Assembly: GCF_037975245.1 (NCBI RefSeq)
Contig: NC_092576.1
Span: 20,833,611-20,897,610 of the forward strand
Direction: 5' to 3'
DNA from: Apostichopus japonicus
Lineage: Eukaryota; Echinodermata; Holothuroidea; Aspidochirotida; Stichopodidae
DNA length: 64,000 bases
The first letter of the stretch is position 1, and each line of letters starts with the position of its first letter. The position numbers and the translations under genes are program-made. Positions 1-13,600 of this stretch are shown one piece after another. Below the pieces are notes generated by a model. It had not been told where the DNA came from. It saw only the letters and a list, made by a program, of their open reading frames with translations, and did not search any database.

Positions 1-148
1 ATTGATCGGTACCGCACATTCGATTGATCGGTACAGCACATTCGATTGATCGGCAAGGAACATTCGATTGATTGGCACTGAACATTCGATTGATCGGTAC
101 CGCACATTCGATTGATCGGTACGGAACATTCGATTGATCGGTACCGCA

Positions 149-165
149 CATTCGATTGATCGGTA
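149..165 (+). repeat. 17-base tail-less monomer
   Basis: This monomer consists of the 17-base core alone. The next core starts at 166 with no five-base tail between them. It is the shortest monomer I noticed, and the deletion removes exactly the segment that varies most elsewhere. Confidence 0.85.
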
Positions 166-1789
166 CATTCGATTGATCAATACCGCACATTCGATTGATC
201 GGTACCGCACATTCGATTGATCGTCAAGGAACATTCGATTGATCGGTTCCGAACATTCGATTGATCGGTACCGAACATTCGATTGATCGGTTCCGCACAT
301 TCGATTGATCGGTACCGCATATTCGATTGATTGGCACTGAACATTCGATTTATCGGTACCGCACATTCGATTGATCGGTACGGAACATTCGATTGATCGG
401 TACTGCACATTCTATTGATCTGTACCGCACATTCGATTGATCGGTACTGCACATTCGATTGATCGGTACCGCACATTCGATTGATCGGTACCGCACATTC
501 GATTTATCGGTACGGAACATTCGATTGATCGGTACCGCACATTCGATTGATCGGTACCGCACATTCGATTGATCGGCAAGGAACATTCGATTGATCGGTA
601 CCGCACATTCGATTGATCGGTACCGCACATTCGATTGATCGGTACGGAAAATTCGATTGATCGGTACCGCACATTCGATTGATCGGTACGGAACATTCGA
701 TTGATCGATACCGCACATTCGATTGATCGGTACCGAACGTTCGATTGATCGGTACCGCACATTCGATTGATCGGTACCGCACATTCGATTGATCGGTACC
801 GCACATTCCATTGATCGGTACCGCACATTCGATTGATCGGTACCGCACATTCTATTGATCGGTACGGAAAACTCGATTGATTGCTACGGAACATTCGATT
901 GATCAGTACCGCACATTCGATTGATCAGTACCGCACATTCGATTGATCGGTACGGAACATTCGATTGATCGGTACGGAACATTCGATTGATAGGTACCGC
1001 ACATTCGATTGATCGGTACCGCACATTCGATTGATCGGTACCGTACATTCGATTGATCGGTATCGCACGTTCGATTGATCGGTACGGAACATTCGATTGA
1101 TCGGTACGGAACATTCGAATGATCGGTACCGCACATTCGATTGATCGGTACCGCACATTCGATTGATCGGTACGGTACATTCGATTGATCGGTTCCGAAC
1201 ATTCGATTGATCGCTACCGAACATTCAATTGATCGGTACGGAACATTCGATTGATAGGTACCGCACATTCGATTGATCGGTACCGCACATTCGATTGATC
1301 GATACGGAACATTCGATTGATCGGTTCCGAACATTCGATTGATCGGTACCGCACATTCGATTGATCGGTGCGGAACATTCGATTGATAGGTACCGCACAT
1401 TCGATTGATCGGTACCGCACATTCGATTGATCGATACCGCACATTCGATTGATCGGTACCGCACATTCGATTGATCGGTATCGCACATTCGATTAATCGG
1501 TACGGCAAATTCGATTGATCGGTACCGCACATTCGATTGATCGGTACCGCACATTCGTTTGATCGGTACCGCACATTCGATTGATCGGTACCGCACATTC
1601 GATTGATCGGTACCGATCAATCGATTGATCGGTACCGTACATTCGATTGATCGGTATCGCAGATTCGATTGATCGGTACGGAACATTCGATTGATCGGTA
1701 CCGCACATTCGATTGATCGGTACCGCACATTCGATTGATCGGTACCGCACATTCGATTGAACGGTACGGAACATTCGATTGATCGGTAT

Positions 1790-2645
1790 CGCACATTCGT
1801 TTGATCGGTACCGAACATTCGATTGATAGGTACCGCACATTCGATTGATCGGTTCCGCAGATTCGATTGATCGGTACCGCACATTCGATTGATCGGTACC
1901 GCACATTCCATTGATCGGTACCGCACATTCGATTGATCGGTACAGCACATTCTATTGATCGGTACGGAAAACTCGATTGATTGCTACGGAACATTCGATT
2001 GATCAGTACCGCACATTCCATTGATCGGTACCGCACATTCGATTGATCGGTACAGCACATTCGATTGATCGTACCGCACATTCGATTGATCGGTACCGCA
2101 CATTCGATTGATCGGTACCGTACATTCGATTGATCGGTATGGCACGTTCGATTGATCGGTACGGAACATTCGATTGATCGGTACGGAACATTCGATTGAT
2201 CAGTACCGCACATTCGATTGATCGGTACCGCACATTCGATTGATCGGCAAGGAACATTCGATTGATCGGTTCCGAACATTCGATTGATCGGTACCGAACA
2301 TTCAATTGATGGGTTCCGCACATTCGATTGATCAGTACCGCATATTCGATTGATCGGCACTGAACATTCGATTGATCGGTACCGCACATTCGATTGATCG
2401 GTACGGAACATTCGATTGATCGGTACCGCACATTCGTTTGATCGGTACGGAACATTCGATTGATCGAGACCGAACATTCGATTGATCTGTACCGCACATT
2501 CGATTGATCGGTACTGCACATTCGATTGATCGGTACCGCACATTCGATTGATCGGTACTGCACATTCGATTGATCTGTACAGCACATTCGATTGATCGGT
2601 ACCGCACATTCGATTGATCGGTACCGCACATTCGATTGATCGGTA
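1790..2645 (+). repeat. 0.9-kb block, first occurrence
   Basis: This stretch, centred on the marker at 1,971, recurs around 4,120-5,020 (marker offset 2,374), around 10.2-11.1 kb (offset 8,464) and around 18.7-19.5 kb. It carries the same order of variants: the 21-base monomer, GGTATGGCACG, GGCAAGGAAC, GGTTCCGAAC, GGCACTGAAC and GATCTGTAC. Monomer-scale gains and losses separate the copies. The offset 2,374 is twice 1,187, another block period in this array. Ends are approximate. Confidence 0.7.
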
Positions 2646-4119
2646 CCGCACATTCTATTGATCGGTACGGAAAACTCGATTGATTGCTACGGAACATTCG
2701 ATTGATCAGTACCGCACATTCGATTGATCAGTACCGCACATTCGATTGATCGGTACGGAACATTCGATTGATCGGTACCGCACATTCGATTGATCAGTAC
2801 CGCACATTCGATTGATCGGTACCGCACATTCGTTTGATCGGTACTGCACATTCGATTGATCGGTACCGAACATTTGATTGATTGGTACCGCACATTCGAT
2901 TGGTCGGTACCGCACATTCGATTGATCTGTACCGCACATTCGATTGATCGGTACCGCAGATTCGATTGATCGGTACCGCACATTCGATTGATCGGTACCG
3001 CACATTCCATTGATCGGTACCGCACCTTCGATTGATCGGTACAGCACATTCTATTGATCGGTACGGAAAACTCGATTGATTGCTACGGAACATTTGATTG
3101 ATCAGTACCGAACATTCCATTGATCGGTACCGCACATTCGATTGATCGGTACCGCACATTCGATTGATCGTACCGCACATTCGATTGATCGGTACCGCAC
3201 AATCGATTGATCGGTACCGTACATTCGATTGATCGGTATCGCACGTTCGATTGATCGGTACGGAACATTCGATTGATCGGTACGGAACATTCGAATGATC
3301 GGTACCGCACATTCGATTGATCGGTACCGCACATTCGATTGATCGGTACCGCACATTCGATTGATCGGTTCCGAACATTCGATTGATCGGTACCGAACAT
3401 TCAATTGATCGGTACGGAACATTCGATTGATAGGTACCGCACATTCGATTGATCGGTACCGCACATTCGATTGATCGATACGGAACATTCGATTGATCGG
3501 TTCCGAACATTCGATTGATCGGTACCGCACATTCGATTGATCGGTACGGAACATTCGATTGATAGGTACCGCATATTCGATTGATCGGTACCGCACATTC
3601 GATTGATCGGTACCGCACATTCGATTGATCGGTACCGCACATTCGATTGATCGGTTTCGCACATTCGATTAATCGGTACGGAACATTCGAATGATCGGTA
3701 CCGCACATTCGATTGATCGGTACCGCACATTCGTTTGATCGGTACCGCACATTCGATTGATCGGTACCGCACATTCGATTGATCGGTACCGATCATTCGA
3801 TTGATCGGTACCGTACATTCGATTGATCGGTATCGCAGATTCGATTGATCGGTACGGAACATTCGATTGATCGGTACCGCACATTCGATTGATCGGTACC
3901 GCACATTCGATTGATCGGTACGGAACATTCGATTGATCGGTACCGCACATTCGATTGATCGGCAAGGAACATTCGATTGATCAGTACCGCTTATTCGATT
4001 GATCGGTACCGCACATTCGATTGATCGGTACCGCACATTCGATTGAACGGTACGGAACATTCCTTTGATCGGTACCGCACATTCGATTGATCGGTACCGC
4101 ACATTCGATTGATCGGTAT

Positions 4120-5020
4120 CGCACATTCGTTTGATCGGTACCGAACATTCGATTGATAGGTACCGCACATTCGATTGATCGGTACCGCACATTCGATTGA
4201 TCTGTACCGCACATTCGATTGATCGGTACCGCAGATTCGATTGATCGGTACCGCACATTCGATTGATCGGTACCGCACATTCCATTGATCGGTACCGCAC
4301 ATTCGATTGATCGGTACAGCACATTTTATTGATCGGTACGGATAACTCGATTGATTGCTACGGAACATTCGATTGATCAGTACCGCACATTCCATTGATC
4401 GGTACCGCACATTCGATTGATCGGTACAGCACATTCGATTGATCGTACCGCACATTCGATTGATCGGTACCGCACATTCGATTGATCGGTACCGTACATT
4501 CGATTGATCGGTATGGCACGTTCGATTGATCGGTACGTAACATTCGATTGATCGGTACGGAACATTCGATTGATCAGTACCGCACATTCGATTGATCGGT
4601 ACCGCACATTCGATTGATCGGCAAGGAACATTCGATTGATCGGTTCCGAACATTCGATTGATCGGTACCGAACATTCGATTGATCGGTTCCGCACATTCG
4701 ATTGATCGGTACCGCATATTCGGTTGATCGGCACTGAACATTCGATTGATCGGTACCGCACATTCGATTGATCGGTACGGAACATTCGATTGATCGGTAC
4801 CGCACATTCGTTTGATCGGTACGGAACATTCGATTGATCGGTACCGCACATTCGATTGATCTGTACCGCACATTCGATTGATCGGTACTGCACATTCGAT
4901 TGATCGGTACCGCACATTCGATTGATCGGTACTGCACATTCGATTGATCTGTACAGCACATTCGATTGATCGGTACCGCACATTCGATTGATCGGTACCG
5001 CACATTCGATTGATCGGTAC
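4120..5020 (+). repeat. 0.9-kb block, second occurrence
   Basis: This is the counterpart of 1,790-2,645, aligned through the marker at 4,345. Its marker is preceded by GGATA instead of GGAAA, a private change. The copy has a few monomers more than the first occurrence at its left end. After about 5,020 the two diverge. Confidence 0.65.
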
Positions 5021-6879
5021 GGAACATTCGATTGATCGGTACCGCACATTCGATTGATCGGTACGGAACATTCGATTGATCGGTACCGCACATTCGATTG
5101 ATCGGTACCGCACATTCGATTGATCGCTACCGCACATTCGATTGATCGCTACCCCACATTCGATTGATCCGTACCGCACATTCGATTGATCGGTACCGTA
5201 CATTCGATTGATCGGTATCGCACATTCTATTAATCGGTACGAAACATTCGATCGATCAGTACCGCACATTCGATTGATCGGTACCGCACATTCGATTGAT
5301 CGGTACCGCACATTCGATTGATCGGTACCGCACATTCGATTGATCGGTACCGCACATTCGATTGATCGGTACCGCACATTCGATTGATCGGTACCGCTTA
5401 TTCGATTGATCGGTACCGCACATTCGATTGATCGGTACCGTACATTCGATTGATCGGTATCGCACATTCGATTGATCGATACGGAACATTCGATTGATCG
5501 GTACCGCACATTCGTTTGATCGGTATCTCACATTCGATTGATCGGTACTGCACATTCGATTGATCGGTACCGCACATTCGATTGATCGGTAACGCACATT
5601 CGATTGATCGGTACGGAAAATTCGATTGATCGGAACGGAACATTCGATTGATCGCTACCGCACATTCGATTGATCGGTACGGAACATTCAAATGATCGGT
5701 ACGGAACATTCGATTGATCGGTACGGAACATTCGATTGATCGGTACCGCACATTCGATTGATCGATACGGAACATTCGATTGATCGGTACGGAACATTCG
5801 ATTGATCGGTAAGGAACATTCGATTGATCGGTACCGCACATTCGATTGATCGGTACAGCACATTCGATTGATCGGCAAGGAACATTCGATTGATCGGCAA
5901 GGAACATTCGATTGATCGGTACCGCACATTCGATTGATCAGTACCGCACATTCGATTGATCGGTACTTAACATTCGATTGATCGGTACCGCACATTCGAT
6001 TGATCGGTACAAAACATTTGATTGATCGGTACCGCACATTAGATTGAACGGTACGGAACATTCGATTGATCGGTACCGCACATTCGATTGATCGGTACCG
6101 CACATTCGATTGATCGGTACCGCACATTCGATTGATCGGTACGGAACATTCGATTGATCGGTTCCGCACATTCGATTGATCGGTACCGCACATTCGATTG
6201 ATCGGTACCGCTTATTCGATTGATCGGTACCGCACATTCGATTGATCGGTACGGAACATTCGATTGATCGGTACCGCAAATTCGATTGATCGGTACCGAA
6301 CATTCGATTGATCGGTACCGCACATTCGATTGGTCGGTACCGCACATTCGATTGATCTGTACCGCACATTCGATTGATCGGTACTGAAAATTCGATTGAT
6401 CGGTACCGCACATTCGATTGATTGGTACTGAACATTCGATTTATCGGTACCGCACATTCGATTGATCGGTACGGAACATTCGATTGATCGGTACCGCACA
6501 TTCGTTTGATCGGTACTGCACATTCGATTGATCGGTACCGCACATTCGATTGATCTGTACCGCACATTCGATTGATCGATACCGCACATTCGATTGATCG
6601 GTACCGAACATTCGATTGATCGGTACCGCACATTCGATTGATCGGTACCGCAAATTCGATTGATCGGTACCGAACATTCGATTGATCGGTACGGAAAACT
6701 CGATTGATTGCTACGGAACATTCGATTGATCAGTACCGCACATTCCATTGATCGGTACCGCACATTCGATTGATCGGTACAGCACATTCGATTGATCGTA
6801 CCGCACATTCGATTGATCGGTACCGCACATTCGATTGATCGGTACCGTACATTCGATTGATCGGTATCGCACGTTCGAT

Positions 6880-7275
6880 TGATCGGTACGGAACATTCGA
6901 TTGATCGGTACGGAACATTCGATTGATCGGTACCGCACATTCGATTGATCGGTACCGGACATTCGATTGATTGGTACGGTACATTCGATTGATCGGTTCC
7001 GAACATTCGATTGATCGGTACCGAACATTCAATTGATCGGTACGGAACATTCGATTGATAGGTACCGCACATTCGTTTGATCGGTACCGCACATTCGATT
7101 GATCGGCAAGGAACATTCGATTGATCGGTTCCGAACATTCGATTGATCGGTACCGCACATTCGGGTGATCGGTACGGAACATTCTATTGATAGGTACCGC
7201 ACATTCGATTGATCGGTACCGCACATTCGATTGATCTGTACCGCACATTCGATTGATCGATACCGCACATTCGAT
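6880..7275 (+). repeat. 396-base tandem block, copy 1
   Basis: This is an 18-monomer block repeated directly as 7,276 onward. Shared landmarks exactly 396 bases apart are CCGGAC (6,955 and 7,351), CAATTGATCGG (7,030 and 7,426) and the unusual TCGGGTGATC (7,161 and 7,557). It is the smallest clean tandem block I could resolve. Confidence 0.8.
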
Positions 7276-7632
7276 TGATCGGTACGGAACATTCGATTGA
7301 TCGGTACGGAACATTCGATTGATCGGTACCGCACATTCGATTGATCGGTACCGGACATTCGATTGATCGGTACGGTACATTCGATTGATCGGTTCCGAAC
7401 ATTCGATTGATCGGTACCGAACATTCAATTGATCGGTACGGAACATTCGATTGATAGGTACCGCACATTCGATTGATCGGTACCGCACATTCGATTGATC
7501 GGCAAGGAACATTCGATTGATCGGTTCAGAACATTCGATTGATCGGTACCGCACATTCGGGTGATCGGTACGGAACATTCGATTGATAGGTACCGCACAT
7601 TCGATTGATCGGTACCGCACATTCGATTGATC
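7276..7632 (+). repeat. 396-base tandem block, copy 2
   Basis: This is the second copy of the 18-monomer block, slightly shortened or diverged at its right end near 7,632, where copy 1 continues with GATCTGTACC and this copy has GATCGGTACC. A few single-base differences separate the copies, for example CGTTTGATC against CGATTGATC. Confidence 0.75.
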
Positions 7633-8690
7633 GGTACCGCACATTCGATTGATCGGTACCGCACATTCGATTGATCGGTATCGCACATTCGATTAATCGG
7701 TACGGAACATTCGATTGATCGGTACCGCACATTCGATTGATCGGTACCGCACATTCGATTGATCGGTACCGCACATTCGATTGATCGGTATCGCACATTC
7801 GATTAATCGGTACGGAACATTCGATTGATCGGTACCGCACATTCGATTGATCGGTACCGCACATTCGTTTGATCGGTACCGCACATTCGATTGATCGGTA
7901 TCGCAGATTCGATTGATCGGTACGGAACATTCGATTGATCGGTACCGCACATTCGATTGATCGGTACCGCACATTCGATTGATCGGTACCGCACATTCGA
8001 TTGATCGATACGGAACATTCGATTGATCGGTACCGCACATTCGATTGATCGGCAAGGAACATTCGATTGATCAGTACCGCTTATTCGATTGATCGGTACC
8101 GCACATTCGATTGATCGGTACCGCACTTTCGATTGAACGGTACGGAACATTCCTTTGATCGGTACCGCACATTCGATTGATCGGTACCGCACATTCGATT
8201 GATCGGTATCGCACATTCGTTTGATCGGTACCGAACATTCGATTGATAGGTACCGCACATTCGATTGATCGGTACCGCACATTCGATTGATCTGTACCGC
8301 ACATTCGATTGATCGGTACCGCAGATTCGATTGATCGGTACCGCACATTCGATTGATCGGTACCGCACATTCCATTGATCGGTACCGCACATTCGATTGA
8401 TCGGTACAGCACATTCTATTGATCGGTACGGAAAACTCGATTGATTGCTACGGAACATTCGATTGATCAGTACCGCACATTCCATTGATCGGTACCGCAC
8501 ATTCGATTGATCGGTACAGCACATTCGATTGATCGTACCGCACATTCGATTGATCGGTACCGCACATTCGATTGATCGGTACCGTACATTCGATTGATCG
8601 GTATGGCACGTTCGATTGATCGGTACGGAACATTCGATTGATCGGTACGGAACATTCGATTGATCAGTACCGCACATTCGATTGATCAGT
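7370..8690 (+). repeat. About 2-kb-spaced block, copy 1
   Basis: This matches about 9,304-10,690. The offset is 1,934 on its left part and 2,000 on its right part, because the second copy has three extra monomers in between. Markers at 8,435 and 10,435 are 2,000 bases apart. Between the copies lies a 615-base stretch carrying the marker at 9,050. The left end overlaps the 396-base block. Confidence 0.7.
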
Positions 8691-9303
8691 ACCGCACATT
8701 CGATTGATCGGTACGGAACATTCGATTGATCGTTACCGCACATTCGATTGATCAGTACCGCACATTCGATTGATCGGTACTGCACATTCGATTGATCGGT
8801 ACTGCACATTCGATTGATCGGTACCGAACATTCGATTGATCGGTACCGCACATTCGATTGATCGGTACCGCACATTCGATTGATCTGTACCGCACATTCG
8901 ATTGATCGGTACCGCAGATTCGATTGATCGGTACGGAACATTCGATTGATCGGTACCGCACATTCCATTGATCGGTACCGAACATTCCATTGATCGGTAC
9001 CGCACATTCGATTGATCGGTACAGCACATTCTATTGATCGGTACGGAAAACTCGATTGATTGCTACGGAACATTCGATTGATCAGTACCGCACATTCCAT
9101 TGATCGGTACCGCACATTCGATTGATCGGTACAGCACATTCGATTGATCGTACCGCACAGTCGATTGATCGGTACCGCACATTCGATTGATCGGTACCGT
9201 ACATTCGATTGATCGGTATCGCACGTTCGATTGATCGGTACGGAACATTCGATTGATCGGTACGGAACATTCGATTGATCGGTACCGCACATTCGATTGA
9301 TCG

Positions 9304-10690
9304 GTACGGTACATTCGATTGATCGGTTCCGAACATTCGATTGATCGGTACCGAACATTCAATTGATCGGTACGGAACATTCGATTGATAGGTACCGCAC
9401 ATTCGATTGATCGGTACCGCACATTCGATTGATCGGCAAGGAACATTCGATTGATCGGTTACGAACATTCGATTGATCGGTACCGCACATTCGGGTGATC
9501 GGTACGGAACATTCGATTGATAGGTACCGCACATTCGATTGATCGGTACCGCACATTCGATTGATAGGTACCGCACATTCGATTGATCGGTACCGCACAT
9601 TCGATTGATCGGTATCGCACATGTGATTAATCGGTACGGAACATTCGATTGATCGGTACCGCACATTCGATTGATCGGTACCGCACATTCGATTGATCGG
9701 TACCGCACATTCGATTGATCGGTATCGCACATTCGATTAATCGGTACGGAACATTCGATTGATCGGTACCGCACATTCGATTGATCGGTACCGCACATTC
9801 GTTTGATCGGTACCGCACATTCGATTGATCGGTACCGCACATTCGATTGATCGGTACCGATCATTCGATTGATCGGTACCGTACATTCGATTGATCGGTA
9901 TCGCAGATTCGATTGATCGGTACGGAACATTCGATTGATCGGTACCGCACATTCGATTGATCGGTACCGCACATTCGATTGATCGGTACCGCACATTCGA
10001 TTGATCGATACGGAACATTCGATTGATCGGTACCGCACATTCGATTGATCGGCAAGGAACATTCGATTGATCAGTACCGCTTATTCGATTGATCGGTACC
10101 GCACATTCGATTGATCGGTACCGCACATTCGATTGAACGGTACGGAACATTCCTTTGATCGGTACCGCACATTCGATTGATCGGTACCGCACATTCGATT
10201 GATCGGTATCGCACATTCGTTTGATCGGTACCGAACATTCGATTGATAGGTACCGCACATTCGATTGATCGGTACCGCACATTCGATTGATCTGTACCGC
10301 ACATTCGATTGATCGGTACCGCAGATTCGATTGATCGGTACCGCACATTCGATTGATCGGTACCGCACATTCCATTGATCGGTACCGCACATTCGATTGA
10401 TCGGTACAGCACATTCTATTGATCGGTACGGAAAACTCGATTGATTGCTACGGAACATTCGATTGATCAGTACCGCACATTCCATTGATCGGTACCGCAC
10501 ATTCGATTGATCGGTACAGCACATTCGATTGATCGTACCGCACATTCGATTGATCGGTACCGCACATTCGATTGATCGGTACCGTACATTCGATTGATCG
10601 GTATGGCACGTTCGATTGATCGGTACGGAACATTCGATTGATCGGTACGGAACATTCGATTGATCAGTACCGCACATTCGATTGATCGGT
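9304..10690 (+). repeat. About 2-kb-spaced block, copy 2
   Basis: This is the second copy of the block at 7,370-8,690. It overlaps the left end of the 8.4-kb duplicated block, which starts near 9,972, so the 2-kb event and the 8.4-kb event share sequence; their order in time is not clear from the window. Confidence 0.65.
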
Positions 10691-13600
10691 ACCGCACATT
10701 CGATTGATCGGCAAGGAACATTCGATTGATCGGTTCCGAACATTCGATTGATCGGTACCGAACATTTAATTGATCGGTTCCGCACATTCGATTGATCAGT
10801 ACCGCATATTCGATTGATCGGCACTGAACATTCGATTGATCGGTACCGCACATTCGATTGATCGGTACGGAACATTCGATTGATCGGTACCGCACATTCG
10901 TTTGATCGGTACGGAACATTCGATTGATCGGTACCGCACATTCGATTGATCTGTACCGCACATTCGATTGATCGGTACTGCACATTCGATTGATCGGTAC
11001 CGCACATTCGATTGATCGGTACTGCACATTCGATTGATCTGTACAGCACATTCGATTGATCGGTACCGCACATTCGATTGATCGGTACCGCACATTCGAT
11101 TGATCGGTACCGCACATTCTATTGATCGGTACGGAAAACTCGATTGATTGCTACGGAACATTCGATTGATCAGTACCGCACATTCGATTGATCAGTACCG
11201 TACATTCGATTGATCGGCACGGAACATTCGATTGATCGGTACCGCACATTCGATTGATCAGTACCGCACATTCGATTGATCGGTACTGCACATTCGATTG
11301 ATCGGTACTGCACATTCGATTGATCGGTACCGAACATTCGATTGATTGGTACCGCACATTCGATTGGTCGGTACCGCACATTCGATTGATCTGTACCGCA
11401 CATTCGATTGATCGGTACCGCAGATTCGATTGATCGGTACCGCACATTCGATTGATCGGTACCGCACATTCCATTGATCGGTACCGCACCTTCGATTGAT
11501 CGGTACAGCACATTCTATTGATCGGTACGGAAAACTCGATTGATTGCTACGGAACATTTGATTGATCAGTACCGCACATTCCATTGATCGGTACCGCACA
11601 TTCGATTGATCGGTACAGCACATTCGATTGATCGTACCGCACATTCGATTGATCGGTACCGCACAATCGATTGATCGGTACCGTACATTCGATTGATCGG
11701 TATCGCACGTTCGATTGATCGGTACGGAACATTCGATTGATCGGTACGGAACATTCGAATGATCGGTACCGCACATTCGATTGATCGGTACCGCACATTC
11801 GATTGATCGGTACGGTACATTCGATTGATCGGTACGGAACATTCAAATGATCAGTACCGCACATTCGATTGATCGGTACCGCACATTCGATTGATCGGCA
11901 AGGAACATTCGATTGATCGGTTCCGAACATTCGATTGATCGGTACCGAACATTTAATTGATCGGTTCCGCACATTCGATTGATCAGTACCGCATATTCGA
12001 TTGATCGGCACTGAACATTCGATTGATCGGTACCGCACATTCGATTGATCGGTACGGAACATTCGATTGATCGGTACCGCACATTCGTTTGATCGGTACG
12101 GAACATTCGATTGATCGGTACCGCACATTCGATTGATCTGTACCGCACATTCGATTGATCGGTACTGCACATTCGATTGATCGGTACCGCACATTCGATT
12201 GATCGGTACTGCACATTCGATTGATCTGTACAGCACATTCGATTGATCGGTACCGCACATTCGATTGATCGGTACCGCACATTCGATTGATCGGTACCGC
12301 ACATTCTATTGATCGGTACGGAAAACTCGATTGATTGCTACGGAACATTCGATTGATCAGTACCGCACATTCGATTGATCAGTACCGTACATTCGATTGA
12401 TCGGTACGGAACATTCGATTGATCGGTACCGCACATTCGATTGATCAGTACCGCACATTCGATTGATCGGTACTGCACATTCGATTGATCGGTACTGCAC
12501 ATTCGATTGATCGGTACCGAACATTCGATTGATTGGTACCGCACATTCGATTGGTCGGTACCGCACATTCGATTGATCTGTACCGCACATTCGATTGATC
12601 GGTACCGCAGATTCGATTGATCGGTACCGCACATTCGATTGATCGGTACCGCACATTCCATTGATCGGTACCGCACCTTCGATTGATCGGTACAGCACAT
12701 TCTATTGATCGGTACGGAAAACTCGATTGATTGCTACGGAACATTTGATTGATCAGTACCGCACATTCCATTGATCGGTACCGCACATTCGATTGATCGG
12801 TACAGCACATTCGATTGATCGTACCGCACATTCGATTGATCGGTACCGCACAATCGATTGATCGGTACCGTACATTCGATTGATCGGTATCGCACGTTCG
12901 ATTGATCGGTACGGAACATTCGATTGATCGGTACGGAACATTCGAATGATCGGTACCGCACATTCGATTGATCGGTACCGCACATTCGATTGATCGGTAC
13001 GGTACATTCGATTGATCGGTTCCGAACATTCGATTGATCGGTACCGAACATTCAATTGATCGGTACGGAACATTCGATTGATAGGTACCGCACATTCGAT
13101 TGATCGGTACCGCACATTCGATTGATCGATACGGAACATTCGATTGATCGGTTCCGAACATTCGATTGATCGGTACCGCACATTCGATTGATCGGTACGG
13201 AACATTCGATTGATAGGTACCGCATATTCGATTGATCGGTACTGCACATTCGATTGATCGGTACCGCACATTCGATTGATCGGTACTGCACATTCGATTG
13301 ATCTGTACAGCACATTCGATTGATCGGTACCGCACATTCGATTGATCGGTACCGCACATTCGATTGATCGGTACCGCACATTCTATTGATCGGTACGGAA
13401 AACTCGATTGATTGCTACGGAACATTCGATTGATCAGTACCGCACATTCGATTGATCAGTACCGTACATTCGATTGATCGGTACGGAACATTCGATTGAT
13501 CGGTACCGCACATTCGATTGATCAGTACCGCACATTCGATTGATCTTTACTGCACATTCGATTGATCGGTACTGCACATTCGATTGATCGGTACCGAACA

